NCBI GenBank assembly: GCA_028829895.1
Contig: CM054179.1
Coordinates: 103,745,375 to 103,809,374 of the forward strand
DNA length: 64,000 bases
Direction of reading: 5' to 3'
DNA from: Sinotaia quadrata
Lineage: Eukaryota > Mollusca > Gastropoda > Architaenioglossa > Viviparidae
In this document: positions 23,307 to 34,921 of the stretch, in pieces
Position numbering within the stretch: position 1 is the stretch's first letter
Layout: each line of letters starts with the position of its first letter
Translations under genes and position numbers: made by a program
The notes under the pieces: generated by a model
Told to the model about the DNA's origin: nothing
The model's database searches: none
Seen by the model: the letters and a program-made list of their open reading frames with translations, nothing else

Positions 23307-25098
23307 ATCAAATATATCTTTACAAAATGTGCTTGCTTCCATTGTGGAAATCTGAGAACTTTAAAAGTGGGGAATAAAGGAAAAATGGTTCTCTAGTTTA
23401 TACTATGCCATACTTAAGATTAAATGGATATTTTGATTATGGAAACATCATACTAAACTTTGATAAAGGAACACCTTTTGCCTATAAAATAATTACCATT
23501 TCCTGTTAAATGACTTGCATTTTAAAGAACATTAATTTTGAAATTATGACATCACGAACTCAGATTTAATTTTCGAAAGTATTGCATCACAAACTCAAAA
23601 TGAGGCCGAAGCTATTTATAGCACTTTCAACTCAGTCGCTCGAAAATAGGAAACAAAGAAAACATGCTGTACGAATGAATCTTCTCACTGATGAGTCGGC
23701 AAAAATTAAAAAAATAAAGGAAAAATGAAAGAAACGTTTAAAAGCACAGATGAAGCAAGAATATATACTTGGGATTAGGTCGAGTGCTGATAAGAACTAA
23801 GGGAAAAAACAGAATCTGGCTGCTAACAGACTTGCAGCTTATTTCTTAATCGACTGGCGAGATAGTCACGTTTATACGACGGAAGTGACCTTTGACTGAA
23901 TCGTCATCCTATTCCGTACTTTCTGGAAAATCCGAACGTGTTCGGAAAATACTAATGTTAGCCACAAATGTCGTCTGAAGTTGTTTTGCCACAAGAAACG
24001 ATAGATAAATTACAAGTAATTATATACGATTGCGCGGACATAAAGTAAAAGTACCATAGAGTGATGTTTTCTCAGCTAATAGTTTTTCTTCTTAAAACTC
24101 CTCTATACTCCCTGGAGACCCATTGTCTTTAAACAGAAGCTGATCAGTCTTACGACTCTTTACAAGTTTAAGACAGTCCTAAGAAATAAACGAACCTTTT
24201 CCTACATCTGGAACTTCTTCTAAGACAATTCTTAAGAGTCAGTGAATGCGTTTCAAGGCCCGGAACTTTGCAAATTTGCATTAAACTCTCAATCAAGAAT
24301 GAACATTTCTTCTCCTTGAGTCACTTTATGGGCACCATCTACGATATAAATTCTCGTCAGCTCAAAATGCATCGAGGCTATTGTCCTCTATGAAATAATG
24401 CACTTTCTTTTACTTCCGCCCATTCATCTATTTTTCTTAAGTTCATTAAATATATATATACACACACTTTAACATACGAAAGGCCGCACTTGCTTTCAGG
24501 AGCCTGGGAGGCGGTAGTGAATGGAAAGATACAAACGAGTACAAGGGAGTGAACTGGCTTAGGACTATCGTGTAAGTGTACATCGTTGATGTAATTGATG
24601 TAAATGTTTACCACAGATGTGTGCTCTCCTAGAATGCAAGAACTGCTCTGCTTCTCTGTTTAGCAAATAGATGGTAGCATTAGCTCTTTGCCTAGATATT
24701 TGCGTTGTCGTATCGTACGGGCGCGCTATTTATAAGTGTGGTATAGGCTAGCCGAGACACTTAGGTTGCCGTGAATATCCGTCTCGTGAAGAACACCAGA
24801 CAATGTTATTTTCTTGTGCGATTGCTAAGTTTGGGGCTAAATATATCCAAGCGAGGAGTTTCCAAAATGTTATAAGCTCTGACTTGTTTTTCTCTCTTTG
24901 TCCAAGATTTATGTTTTATACTTTTTTAAAAAGTTGTCTAGTGTTAGCAACAACAACAGGAAACAAATAGTCTGAGCGAATAAAGTATTTACTGGAGTAC
25001 AAAGTATAATGTTAACTTTTAAATTTTATTTGCATAATTATGCATCTTTAGAACCGAGAAATGACGAAGTGGTAGCTTTTAAAGGGATTGCAAACGCG
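23302..25098. other. Non-coding unique sequence
   Basis: No tandem array or element end was seen, and no recognisable coding frame is present; a short (TA)n lies near 24450-24460. Confidence 0.5.

Positions 25099-25176
<78 letters not shown>
25099..25176. repeat. Compound (CT)n(CA)n microsatellite
   Basis: (CT)n with one TTT interruption to about 25142, then (CA)n to 25176. The 104-codon frame across it is an artefact. Confidence 0.97.
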
Positions 25177-25178
<2 letters not shown>

Positions 25179-26185
25179 GTATAATACACTTAAATCTAAT
25201 CTATCTATGACTGGGATATTTGCCGAGGTCGCTGTGGCCTATTGTTTACTTTTATATGACTCACCCCGAACTTCGCCATTTACTTATATAGCACTTTTGA
25301 CAGTATTTAATCACATGCATTGAAGTACCAAATAACATTAGAATTAACTACCCTTCTTTGATTTGCCTGATTTCTTGAAACACTATAGGTCTTCAGGAGC
25401 AAGTGTTTTGAAAGCCATTTACCAGTCTTAGCGTCAGTTGTAGACTGCTGCACTAGAAGATATTAATTCCAGGTTGACTCAGAATTGTTTGTTTGCTTGC
25501 TTATTTTTTTTTTTTTACCAGCGTTGATGTCTGTATTTAATATTTATTTACAAGTGTTTACGTATAGGACGTACTAAAAAAAGGGTTTAACAATATTATT
25601 AGTGTTTGCATCACAACAGCAAAAATAATTACAGAAGGAATTACCTGCCTTAATTAAGAAAGCTATCGAAACAATCATTACACGACATTTCGTTAAACAT
25701 TCCGAGATACGATTGTTCGCATTTACCAAATAAAATATAATTTATTTCATTATTTGTAATTACTACAAAAAACTAGTAATCGCCACCATATTGCTCAAAC
25801 TGTTATCCATTCGCTGAGTTATAGAGTGTCCGTGCAGTTTTGGCAGCGTAGTTTGAGAGTTTGGTCGCGTTCAGACGCACCAGCCGTTCCATCTCGCAAA
25901 TGAACGCGCCCCTCCATTAGTGAAATTAATTTCTCTTTACTCACTTGCCGGTCTTCAGGGCAATATTACCATAGTGTTCACTGCTTCCCAGATGTCTGGA
26001 CATCTGTTTATTGCCACTCCGGAGCTCGCGAAAAACGTTGTCAGATTGCAGAGAGCACGAACAACACAGGCTGTCTGGAATCCATGCACGATGCTTTAGA
26101 ATTTGCCCCTGTGCGGTTCTGTCGATACGGTTGCTGTGTTTTTCTGTTAAAAAATATAGATATTTTGTATGCATGCATTGTTTCT
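25177..26185. other. Mostly non-coding; weak minus-strand exon candidate
   Basis: A T-rich run lies at about 25505-25517. CpG becomes more frequent at 25850-26130. A minus-strand segment ending at a GTGAGT donor (25945-26003) is treated in the findings. Confidence 0.4.
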
Positions 26186-26450
26186 GCAGCTGTTGTATTA
26201 GAACATAGTATCGTTGTCTTTATGCATTTTGTTTATGCAGCTGTTGTATTAGAACATAGTAATTTTGTCTTTATGCATTTTGTTTATGCAGCTGTTGTAT
26301 TAGAACATAGTATCGTTGTCTTTATGCATTTTGTTTATGCATCTTCTATAGCAGTTGTTAGAACAGCAATTTCGTACTTTTTGCAGTTTATTTATGCAAG
26401 CTTTAGCTGTGCTATTAACCTAATTCGTGATATATGTGTATTCTGTTCAT
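26186..26450. repeat. 51-bp minisatellite, 3 good plus decayed copies
   Basis: GCAGCTGTTGTATTAGAACA starts at 26186, 26237 and 26288 (period 51). Further right the units decay (GCAGTTGTTAGAACAGCAAT). The open frame through it repeats 17 residues and is an array product. Confidence 0.92.
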
Positions 26451-26504
26451 GCATAATTTAAACAATTGATTTCGAATCATTCATAAACAATCATATTAGT
26501 ATAT

Positions 26505-26775
26505 AGTTGTTCTATTCCTCTATATGTAGTCTCTTTCATTATTAGTATTAGTAGTAGTAGTAGTAGTATATGCCTGTTCTGGTCCTTATGTTTTATATGT
26601 CTAATCTCTCTCTTTATTAATATATAATTGCTCCAGTCGTTATAATTCCTCTATCTAATCTCTCTCAAATTAATATATAATTGTTCCAGTCCTTATAATT
26701 CCTCTATCTAATCTCTTTCATTATTGGTATATACCAGTTCTGGTCCTTATGTTTTCTATATCTAATTCTTATCTC
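26505..26775. repeat. ~58-bp minisatellite, about 5 copies, with (TAG)n
   Basis: The unit includes CTATCTAATCTCTCTCATTA, TTAATATATAATTG and TTCCAGTCCTTATAATTC. A (TAG)n trinucleotide run (about 26544-26568) lies inside the first copies. Confidence 0.85.
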
Positions 26776-27305
26776 TCAGTGCATACTTTCTGTAGTTGAT
26801 CTCTTGAACTTGAAATCAGTGGTCAAGCTGTTCTTAGTTTCTAACATTGTTTCACTTCTACATTAAAAAGGAGTCGGCTTCAGTTTCCATACCTGTACTA
26901 GTTGTTTATACATGTCGTTTCCCTATCTCTTCTCTTTGCTTCATAGCTTTTATACGTTACAGTTGTGCGTAGTTTGTAGTTTAATTGTGTTTACAAAGAT
27001 TTCTTCGTGTTATTTAGTCTCTTTAAAAAAAATGTGTCTATATTATTTTCTCTAGCTAATCTAGTTTGTATCGTTTCTTTTTCACTTAATTGTTTTATTC
27101 GTGCATATTTTTTTTTCATAATTGTTCTTTATGTATACGTATTCCATAGTTATTTTAGACGTCCTGCTTTTCCTATGTTGTTTCCACAGTAGTGTAATAT
27201 TTTCATAGTAGTGTATTGTTGCCAGAGTTATGCATTGTTTTCATAGAGCATCGTTTCCATATGTTGTTGCCAGTTTTCTTAGCTGACTAGTTAGAGAGAA
27301 GTATT
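26776..27305. other. T-rich non-coding stretch
   Basis: Imperfect TTTCCATAGTAGTGTA-like words occur near 27180-27260. No gene is seen. Confidence 0.5.
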
Positions 27306-27580
27306 AGAAGTAGGTAGTAGTAGAGGTAGGAGTTGATAGCAGTAGAAGTAGGAGTAATAGCAATAGAAGTAGGAGTAATAGCAGCAGAAATAGGAGTAAT
27401 ATCAGTAGAAGTAGGACTAATAGCAGTAGAAATAGGAGTAATAGCAATAGAAGTAGGAGTAATAGCAATAGAAGTAGGACTAACAGCAGTAGAAATAAGA
27501 GTAATAGCAATAGAAGTAGGACTAACAGCAGTAGAAATAGGAGTAATAGCAATAGAAGTAGGACTAATAGCAGCTTTAGT
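27306..27580. repeat. 21-bp purine-rich minisatellite, about 12 copies
   Basis: The unit is GTAGAAGTAGGAGTAATAGC with final A, itself built from degenerate AGTAG trinucleotides. A 7-residue pattern (IAVEVGV-like) on + and a leucine run on - are by-products of the length being divisible by 3. Confidence 0.93.
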
Positions 27581-28375
27581 TAGATTAGTATGAATAATAG
27601 TGGTACTATTGCCAGTAATTATGTAGTTGTGCTGTTGAGCGGATGGCCATGTATTCTGCTATTCAGAACATTTTTACCATTTAATATGATTAAATCACAC
27701 ATGGACTAGCCCCCCTTTCACCTGCTTTCTCTCTCTCTTTCTCTCTCTTTTCTCTCTCTTTTTTACACACATGCTTTAGGAGTGGCACACACCGGAATCA
27801 ACCCCTTTTCTTTATTCTCAGCAGAGTTTATTGAGCTAACTGACTGTGAGTAAACCTCAGGTCTGTAACAAGCTGTTCTGTCAGCAGTACTCTACATATT
27901 TAAATCCGACGTCCTTGCGCCTAGTTTTCACTGCACTCATTGGCTCCAGCGTTTATCCAAGAACATGTGCCTTGTGTCCCAGATGTAAACATTGGTCATA
28001 GACGCCACACAGTTGCGTACACTATGAGCTAGGTTTGTCGTAAATCCTTACGTGTTGCGATCTGTTCTCTAAAGTTGCGTCTTCCTACTAGGCGGTTAAC
28101 GTGACTGATCAGCGTCTCGTCCAGCAATCATGCAGGCACCCACCCACTAGTGGCGGCGCAGCAGATGTCAAGAATTTGACACAAGACTGATTAGAACTTT
28201 GGTGGCGGGAGGTACGATTCATTTGCGTCTGCATTCATGAGTTCGCACGGTTAACAAGAGTTATCTGTGTCGTTGCCCAGACACTGGAACAATTCGGCAA
28301 GTAAAAACGGGGCTTTGTATGTACGACAATTCAGCTGGAAAAAACGGAGTTATTATTATTATTATTATGGTAATA
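27581..28375. other. Non-coding, partly GC-richer
   Basis: Pyrimidine-rich CTCTCTTT tract at 27727-27763. The 27950-28320 interval has more CpG but no recognisable frame. (TTA)n at 28350-28367. Confidence 0.5.
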
Positions 28376-28652
28376 AGGGGCAGGATTATTTTAGGGTTCT
28401 GTTGATTATAATTTATAATTATAGATGTAAGAAGTAAACACTCAGCTGATTGTAGAGATTCAGGTCCATAATTGTCTTAAGGTTTTTCTGATTGTAGATT
28501 TAAGGGCCAGGCCACTATTGGGCTACTGCTGATTGTAGAAAGAAGGGACAGGTCACTATAGCGATATCCCTGTTAGAAACAAGGGTAGGCCACCGTTGTG
28601 GTTCTTCTGATTAGAGAGTTTAGACTTAGAGGCAGGTCGCACTAGGGTACTT
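28376..28652. repeat. Decayed ~50-bp tandem repeat
   Basis: Recurring GGGCAGG/GGCCAGGCCACTATTG, GGTTCTTCTGATT and CTGATTGTAGA words are spaced about 45-65 bp. Copies are heavily diverged. Confidence 0.65.
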
Positions 28653-28914
28653 CAAAATAATGTTCCTCTTAGCACTGAAATCTCTTGAAGACGCTAATCA
28701 CTAATTGTAAATTCGAAAAAAACGAAACAATCCGTTGTTTCCACAGAGATTCCTTACGAGTCTGCTAACTGGTGCCAAAGAGTGGTTTCTTTTTTTATCT
28801 TCCTGAGACTGACTGTTCATTTTCGGCAAATGGCTTGGTTGAAAAGGACACTTACTGGATTAAATCAGATTTATGAAGTTTTATTTACGACTCGATCAAG
28901 ACGTAAGAGTAAAG

Positions 28915-29480
28915 TGCATGCCGATAGCTACACTATACATACAGCTTAGTATTAAATGCGAGCTGATAGCTACACTATACAGATAGCTTAGTATTAAATG
29001 CGAGCTGATAGCTACACTATACAGATAGCTTAGTATTAAATGCGAGCTGATAGCTACACTATACAGATAGCTTAGTATTAAATGCGAGCTGATAGCTACA
29101 CTATACATACAGCTTAGTATTAAATGCGAGCTGATAGCTACACTATACAGATAGCTTAGTATTAAATGCGAGCTGATAGCTACACTATACAGATAGCTTA
29201 GTATTAAATGCGAGCTGATAGCTACACTATACAGATAGCATAGTGCTAAATGCGGGCTGATGGCTACACTATACAGATAGCTTAATGCTAAATACGGGCT
29301 GATGGCTACACTATACAGATAGCTTAATGCTAAATGCTGGGTGATAGCTACACTGTATAATACACAGGGCTTAAGAGTAAATGCAAACTAATAGCTACAT
29401 TATAGAGACGGTTTAGTACTAAGTGCAGGCTGATAGGTACACTATATCGTTGGCTTAGTACTAAATGCAAGGTGACAGAT
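28915..29480. repeat. 42-bp minisatellite, about 13 copies
   Basis: The unit is GCTGATAGCTACACTATACA followed by GATAGCTTAGTATTAAATGCGA. Units from about 28960 to 29240 are almost identical, including a repeated variant (CATACAGC) about every fourth unit, which suggests a higher-order repeat of about 168-170 bp. Copies to the right of 29290 decay steadily. Confidence 0.96.
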
Positions 29481-29513
29481 ACACTCTACTGATGGGTAAT
29501 TAGTACACCACTA

Positions 29514-29828
29514 CTTCTGTAATATAGTCATCATATTTAGTATGTTTCTTACTTCTGGCAATATAGTCATCATATTTAGTGTGTTTCTTACTTCTGGCAA
29601 TATAGTCATCATATTTAGTGTGTTTCTTACTTCTGGCAATATAGTCATCATATTTAGTGTGTTTCTTACTTCTGGCAATATAGTCATCATATTTAGTGTG
29701 TTTCTTACTTCTGGCAATATAGTCATCATATTTAGTGTGTTTCTTACTTCTGGCAATATAGTCATCATATTTAGTGTGTTTCTTACTTCTGTAATATAGT
29801 CATTTAGTGTGTTTCTTACTTCTGGCAA
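29514..29828. repeat. 39-bp minisatellite, 8 copies, nearly perfect
   Basis: The unit is TTTCTTACTTCTGGCAATAT followed by AGTCATCATATTTAGTGTG. Internal copies are identical by eye; the first and last are shortened. It begins only about 35 bp after the unrelated 42-bp array. Confidence 0.97.
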
Positions 29829-31390
29829 ATGCACCATATTACTGACTTGTTACAACACCTAAAGTCAGCTGATGACGTATATCACAACAGGATGATCGAC
29901 GCTGTCCACATCGACTTCATGCTAGATAACTAGACACACGTGCTTGACGAAGCTTTTCTATGCTCAGTGAAAGAAAGCCGCCCTGATGGTGGAATGAATG
30001 GATGGCGGACGCATAAGCAAACTAAATTGGTTTCTAATGAGGGTCAGTTTGGCTCGCATTTGCAAACCCCCCACGATTATCCACCAACAGATAACTGGAC
30101 AAAGATAATACAAACATTACAGAATGATCATGACAACGAGATAATTAAGATGCTAAATAAGAAATGTTATGATACAAGACAAAAGTAAATCAAATAAATG
30201 TTCAATCTCGTATGAGGGACGCAGCCCAGTTAATTTCACAGGTATAGCTAATTCACTGATATTCAGATTGGGCCGTTTAATGGATATCCTACACAAACCA
30301 TAATCTGCTTAATCCGCCCTTAGAAATCGAAGTATAACAAAATTTATTTAAAGTTAAACAAGAAAAAATGGATACATAAGTAGTAGTAGTCACAAAGACA
30401 AAGGCTAATTATAAAGTACTGTTCTTATGATATAAGTTAGTGATTAAATCAAAACTCTGCTACAGTAACTAGACCGCCATTAGTTCAAAATAACCGAGCC
30501 AAAATCTGGCATGAGACTTAACTCTAAATTTTGATTATGCTTTTCATTTTAAGATTATCTCTCTTGAGACCTCTGAACTTTGCAAGGAAAGCAAAATAAT
30601 GTATCAAAGTTCTTTCAGCCTTTTAATTCCAGAATCTACCAGAAAAAAGAGACTATATCAAGTCTTTCATCTTCCAGTCAAAATCAAACCACAAAAATCC
30701 TGCAATAATTTTACGCAGCTTTAAGTATCTTCTTACATGAATGACATTTCACTTGTGAAGTTAGGCTATTCCCGTTTTCACATATTTTAACTTTCTCATC
30801 CTTCAAAAGAAAATTTATTAATACACATTTTAAATAAATCATTCTCACTGCTAATCGATAAATTTCTGCATACCTCCTATAGGGCCTTCACTTGACATAC
30901 ATTTGAAGAAAATTGAATCTTTTCCTCTTGTCTTTTTATCCAGTCAAGTATTCTAAGACTTAACTGTTTCGTAGTTTTATGGACTTCCCTTTCATAAAGG
31001 GTTTGCTGGACAGTGCTTTATTTGGTTAGACATGCGTATTATACTTTATGACATCTGGACATCGTTAATCCTACCATGCTTATATATCAGGATTTTCCTA
31101 CCTGTTCTACCTATGCATTCACTACAGTGCCCTGCTGTCTGGTATTTTGTCATGGTCTGGTGAATGGTCCATCAATGTAAAAGTATTTATGGCTATAGAT
31201 GTATGGCTGCTAGTGCTCAGACTGCAACACTTATTATAAAAGGGCCTTTACCCCCCCCCACCTTTCCATCGCCTTCCGTCCACTTTTCTTCAGCTAGGTG
31301 CCAGAATTAAATATTATTCATTCTTTCGAATGCACGACAACACATAACACCATTCTGAGGAAGCGTGCCATAATAAGTATATCTAAGTAT
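29829..31390. other. Non-coding unique sequence
   Basis: An 82-codon + frame (29940-30188) is not recognisable. No array is present; a C tract lies at 31251-31259. Confidence 0.5.
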
Positions 31391-32115
31391 TGTGGTGTGT
31401 GTGTGGGTTAAGATATATGTTTAGAAAAGACTTAATCACATTAAACCATAAAAAGGCCAGTCACACATCCACTGACACTTTAGTAGTGTCAGATGTTACA
31501 CAGTATTTGACAGTTAAATGGTAATTTAAATATTAATAATCATAAACAGTTACAGAGACTCCCAACCCAAATGTGACGTTAAATGATGATAACGATTAAA
31601 AGGAAAACACAAATACTTGTTAACTTAGGGATAGATGAAAACTTTATAAAAATGGAGTAGCAGTGGCAGAAAGAATTATAAAATCACAATGATGGAAAGT
31701 GCATTCTGAGAAACTGATATTGTTTTGTGTCGATTGTATAACAGAGTGAGAGCTTCTGTCTGTACATTTCTTTAGACTTGCCGGGTTGCCGTTAAGTTGA
31801 CCCGTGGCGACTGGAGGGGTTTTTTTTGTTTTTTTTTGTATGGGCCTGGTCATCAGTCTGGCCTAGCGCAGGTGTTGGGATTTGCAATCTGTTTTGTCAC
31901 TCGTTGAGGCACAAAGTCTGGGCAGGTACTGGCTTGCCGATAGTGTGTGCCCTAATACTTTCTTGACAAAAAACATTTTACCAGTGGTTTCTGGGAGAGA
32001 TTTTTCTAGCAGTACTTCTTCCACGATGTCAGGATTGACTCTGATATTTTGGGATGATTTCAGCATGAACAAAGACACACTATATCGGTCATGTGATCAA
32101 TCAGGCTCCATATCT
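31391..32115. mobile_element. Decayed dispersed module, copy A
   Basis: Blocks of this stretch match 34025-34635 in the same order and orientation: GGTTAAGA...GAAAAGACTTAATCACATT, GTTAAGTTGACC, GTCATCAGTCTGGCCTAGCGCAGGTGTTGGG, TCTGGGAGAG, CAGGATTGACTCTGATNTT and CACAAAGACA.ACT...CGGTCATGTG. About 320 bp (31450-31775) is specific to this copy and carries a palindrome CTGACACT-TTAGT-AGTGTCAG at 31472-31492. The pair is an ancient repeat family; class unknown. Confidence 0.65.
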
Positions 32116-32344
32116 GGTGAATTATTATAACTTGACCTATTAGGTCAGCCGAGACTTTATAATATCTCCAGCGACCGCCAGGGGTTGCCAGGTCTTCATG
32201 CAAGAGAGGAACTAAAACGCAAGTTCTAAAGCCAGGTCTGTTCCCACGAGAGATCCTCCAAATTTGAAGGTAGCATTAGGAGACCCCCCCCCCCCTCGTA
32301 CCGTCACAAGTACCCTATGCTAATAGCCTTACAGATGGCAAAGT
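32116..32344. other. Non-coding with C tract
   Basis: A C12-14 tract lies near 32284-32296. Nothing else is seen. Confidence 0.5.
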
Positions 32345-33245
32345 ATACAATACTAGTAAGAACACCAAATTATTGCAAAAAAAGCAACTTACTACTTGCA
32401 AACTACATTTACTGCTTGCTAAGAACACCATACTGTAGCAAAGAACACTGTACTACTTACAAAGTGCACCATACTGCTTGCTAAGAACTCTGTACTTTTT
32501 TGTTAAGCACTCTGTACTGCTTGCTAAGAACACTGTACTTCTTGTTAAGAACACTGTACTGCTTACAAAATACACCATAATGCTTGCCAAGCACGTTTTG
32601 CTGCTAGCGTATTATACCATGCTAACGGCAAAATACTCCTAACTGATATAGTGAGCTGACAACATGGTTAACCACCTTACTGGTGACAAAATATACACAG
32701 ACTGATGACAAAACACTCCATACTGACACAAAATACACCATTCTAATGTCCAAGTATGTCATTCGTATGATAGATAGTCTACAATGCTGTTCTTTTGGAT
32801 GACTGAATTGTCCATATTCATATCTAAGAACATAACATGAGTTGTGTAAGTATAACATATTGATAATAGTGATATTAGTAATTGCACAGTTCATTGTGCT
32901 ACGAATATGCTTTGTTGATGACAAACACTAACATAATGACAAAATGTACCTTAATGCATGACACCAAGTACACCATATGATTGACAAAGTGCACATTACA
33001 TGTACTGATGACAATAGCATCGCTGTCCACCAATACAATCACAAAGTATATTGTAGTGACGATAAAATACGCTTTTCTTATGTCGCAGTGTAGGCCTACA
33101 TATTAGTTGACACACTCGTTACGGATGAAGCAGTACGCGTTATTATACACCTAATGGATGACACATGGCAGTGTAAATTATGGATGGCATAGTACACATT
33201 ATTGTATATTGACATATGACATTATATATTATGGATGATAACTTC
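32345..33245. repeat. Extensive decayed ~22-30-bp tandem repeat
   Basis: From 32345 to about 32640 units like TGCTTGCTAAGAACACTGTA recur. From 32640 to 33245 words such as ACTGATGACAAAATACACCA and GGATGACACATGGC continue with growing divergence. It reads as one long, old array grading from clear to nearly erased. Confidence 0.7.
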
Positions 33246-33401
33246 TAAATTATCATGCTGGTAGCGCATTCCATGCATACCATACTATATGCTGCCAGTA
33301 GGAACGCACATGACAAGTTTATTTCGACAGAGTAACGGTCCTTGCACTAAACTGACTAAAGGAAACAAAAATACATCATCGACATTTGGACTTTTGAGGT
33401 C

Positions 33402-33475
<74 letters not shown>

Positions 33476-33491
33476 GTGCGCGCGCGCGCGC
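33402..33491. repeat. (GT)36 followed by (GC)n
   Basis: About 72 bp of uninterrupted GT, then TGTGCG and alternating GC to 33491. The whole 90 bp is alternating purine-pyrimidine apart from one TT step, a strong Z-DNA candidate. Confidence 0.97.
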
Positions 33492-33709
33492 TGTGAATGA
33501 AATGGGGTGAGAACAATTTGTTGCGTTATTAGGACACTGAGCATAACAAACCCGCTTCTGTTATTATAAAAGAAATATAAAGAATTTGTTTAGGGAAGAA
33601 AATGACTGTGAAGAGATGGAAATTTAAACAGTTTGGGAACAGATGTGGGGTATTTTGTTGTTGTTGTTGCCTTTTTTGCAAATACTAACGTTTCTTGTGC
33701 TGACATTAT

Positions 33710-33985
33710 TCATGTGCGTTGCGTGACTTAACACGTGTACACCATGCTGACTTTACACGTGTGCATCACTTTGATTTCACACGTGTGTGTTGCATTGACT
33801 TAACATGTGTGCATCGCATTGACTTAATATGTTTGCATCGCGTAGACTACAAGTAGACATGTGCATCTCATTGACTTTACACGTCTTTGTCATATTGAAT
33901 TAAGACATGTGCGTTGCATTGACTTAACACACGTGCATTACATTAACTTTACATGTGTACGTCACGCTGAGTTTACACATATGCA
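33710..33985. repeat. ~25-bp minisatellite, about 11 degenerate copies
   Basis: The unit is CATTGACTTAACACGTGTGC with ATCG at its end. Variants are TTTACACGTGTG and TTAATATGTTTGC. Many units contain ACGTGT/CACGTG-like E-box words as a by-product. Confidence 0.88.
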
Positions 33986-34024
33986 TATGCGTGCATACAT
34001 GCACTTTTTATTTTATTTACCAAG

Positions 34025-34635
34025 TGTGGCGTAGGGGGTTAAGAAAGAAGTTTGAGAAGACTTCATCACATTTAAAGCTTGTTCGGGCTGGCTGTTAAGT
34101 TGACCTTGGTGGCATGGCAGTTCTCGCATCATGGTCAGCAGACTGGTGTAGCACGTGTTTTGGGTTTTGCATAAATAGATTCAGTTGGCTGTGGTCTATC
34201 TGAAGACTTCTCGATAGGGCGCAAGGAAATGGCAGGTCCTTGGCGTTCCAACAGAGTGCCGATTCTAAAACAAAACTCTCTTTTCCTAACTTTCTATTTG
34301 GACACTAAAATAATAAATGATACACCAGACGTAAATTATTCATAGATAGAACTAGGAGGGGACATACGATAGATAAGTGAAAGAAAGAAGAAAGAGAAAA
34401 GAACGAATTAAGATAACAAATATATACATAAATGAACATACACAAATGCATGTAAATATAATCAGAGCTAAGCATATTATAGTTCGATAGTAAGTTCAAC
34501 TGTACCAGAGGAGTTCTGGGAGAGTTTTCTGGTAGGGTTTCTCGGAAGATGGCAGGATTGACTCAGATCTTCTGGGGCCAATTTGGGGCATGCACAAAGA
34601 CAGACTGTGCTGGTCATATGGTCGATTGGGCTACA
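34025..34635. mobile_element. Decayed dispersed module, copy B
   Basis: This is the second copy of the module at 31391-32115. It contains GGGTTAAGAAAGAAGTTTGA, GAAGACTTCATCACATTTAA, CTGTTAAGTTGACCTTGG, ATGGTCAGCAGACTGGTGTA, TCTGGGAGAG and GCAGGATTGACTCAGATCTT. About 240 bp (34260-34500) is specific to this copy. No coding frame is preserved in both copies. Confidence 0.65.
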
Positions 34636-34638
34636 CTG

Positions 34639-34780
34639 GCAAGACGCAATCTTTCAATACAGTTTATCAATTGCTGTCTACACTGGCATGACGCAATCTT
34701 TCAATACAGTGTATCAATTGCTGTCTACACTGACATGACGCAATCTTTCAATACAGTGTATCTGCAATTAGATTATCAAT
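34639..34780. repeat. 47-bp minisatellite, 3 copies
   Basis: GACGCAATCTTTCAATACAG starts at 34643, 34690 and 34737, a period of exactly 47. Its third copy merges into the adjacent 27-bp array. Confidence 0.95.
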
Positions 34781-34921
34781 ACAGTTTATCTGACTAGATT
34801 ATCAGTACAATGTTTGTGCATTAGATTATCAGCACACTGTTTGTGCATTAGATTATCAATACAATGTTTGTGCATTAGATTATCAGCACAATGTTTGTGC
34901 ATTAGATTATCAGTATATATA
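34769..34921. repeat. 27-bp minisatellite, about 6 copies
   Basis: The unit is ATTAGATTATCAGTACAATG followed by TTTGTGC. Its first units share ATCAATACAGTTTATC with the neighbouring 47-bp array, so one array may have seeded the other. Confidence 0.93.

Noticed and set aside
5171..26003. Joining the three minus-strand exon-like segments (25945, 13005, 5247) into one gene
   Set aside because: Their reading phases do not fit together at the proposed splice sites, and no shared family is recognised.
28915..29480. CRISPR-like regularly spaced direct repeats
   Set aside because: The whole unit is repeated without unique spacers, and the DNA is eukaryotic. It is a minisatellite.
29511..29837. 108-codon frame with 13-residue repeats
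   Set aside because: Product of a 39-bp minisatellite; equally regular frames exist on the opposite strand.
31863..32078. Minus-strand frame with VNPDIVEEVLLEKSLPE as a transposon protein
   Set aside because: The homologous part of copy B (34500-34620) has a stop and diverged residues in the same frame, so there is no sign of coding constraint.
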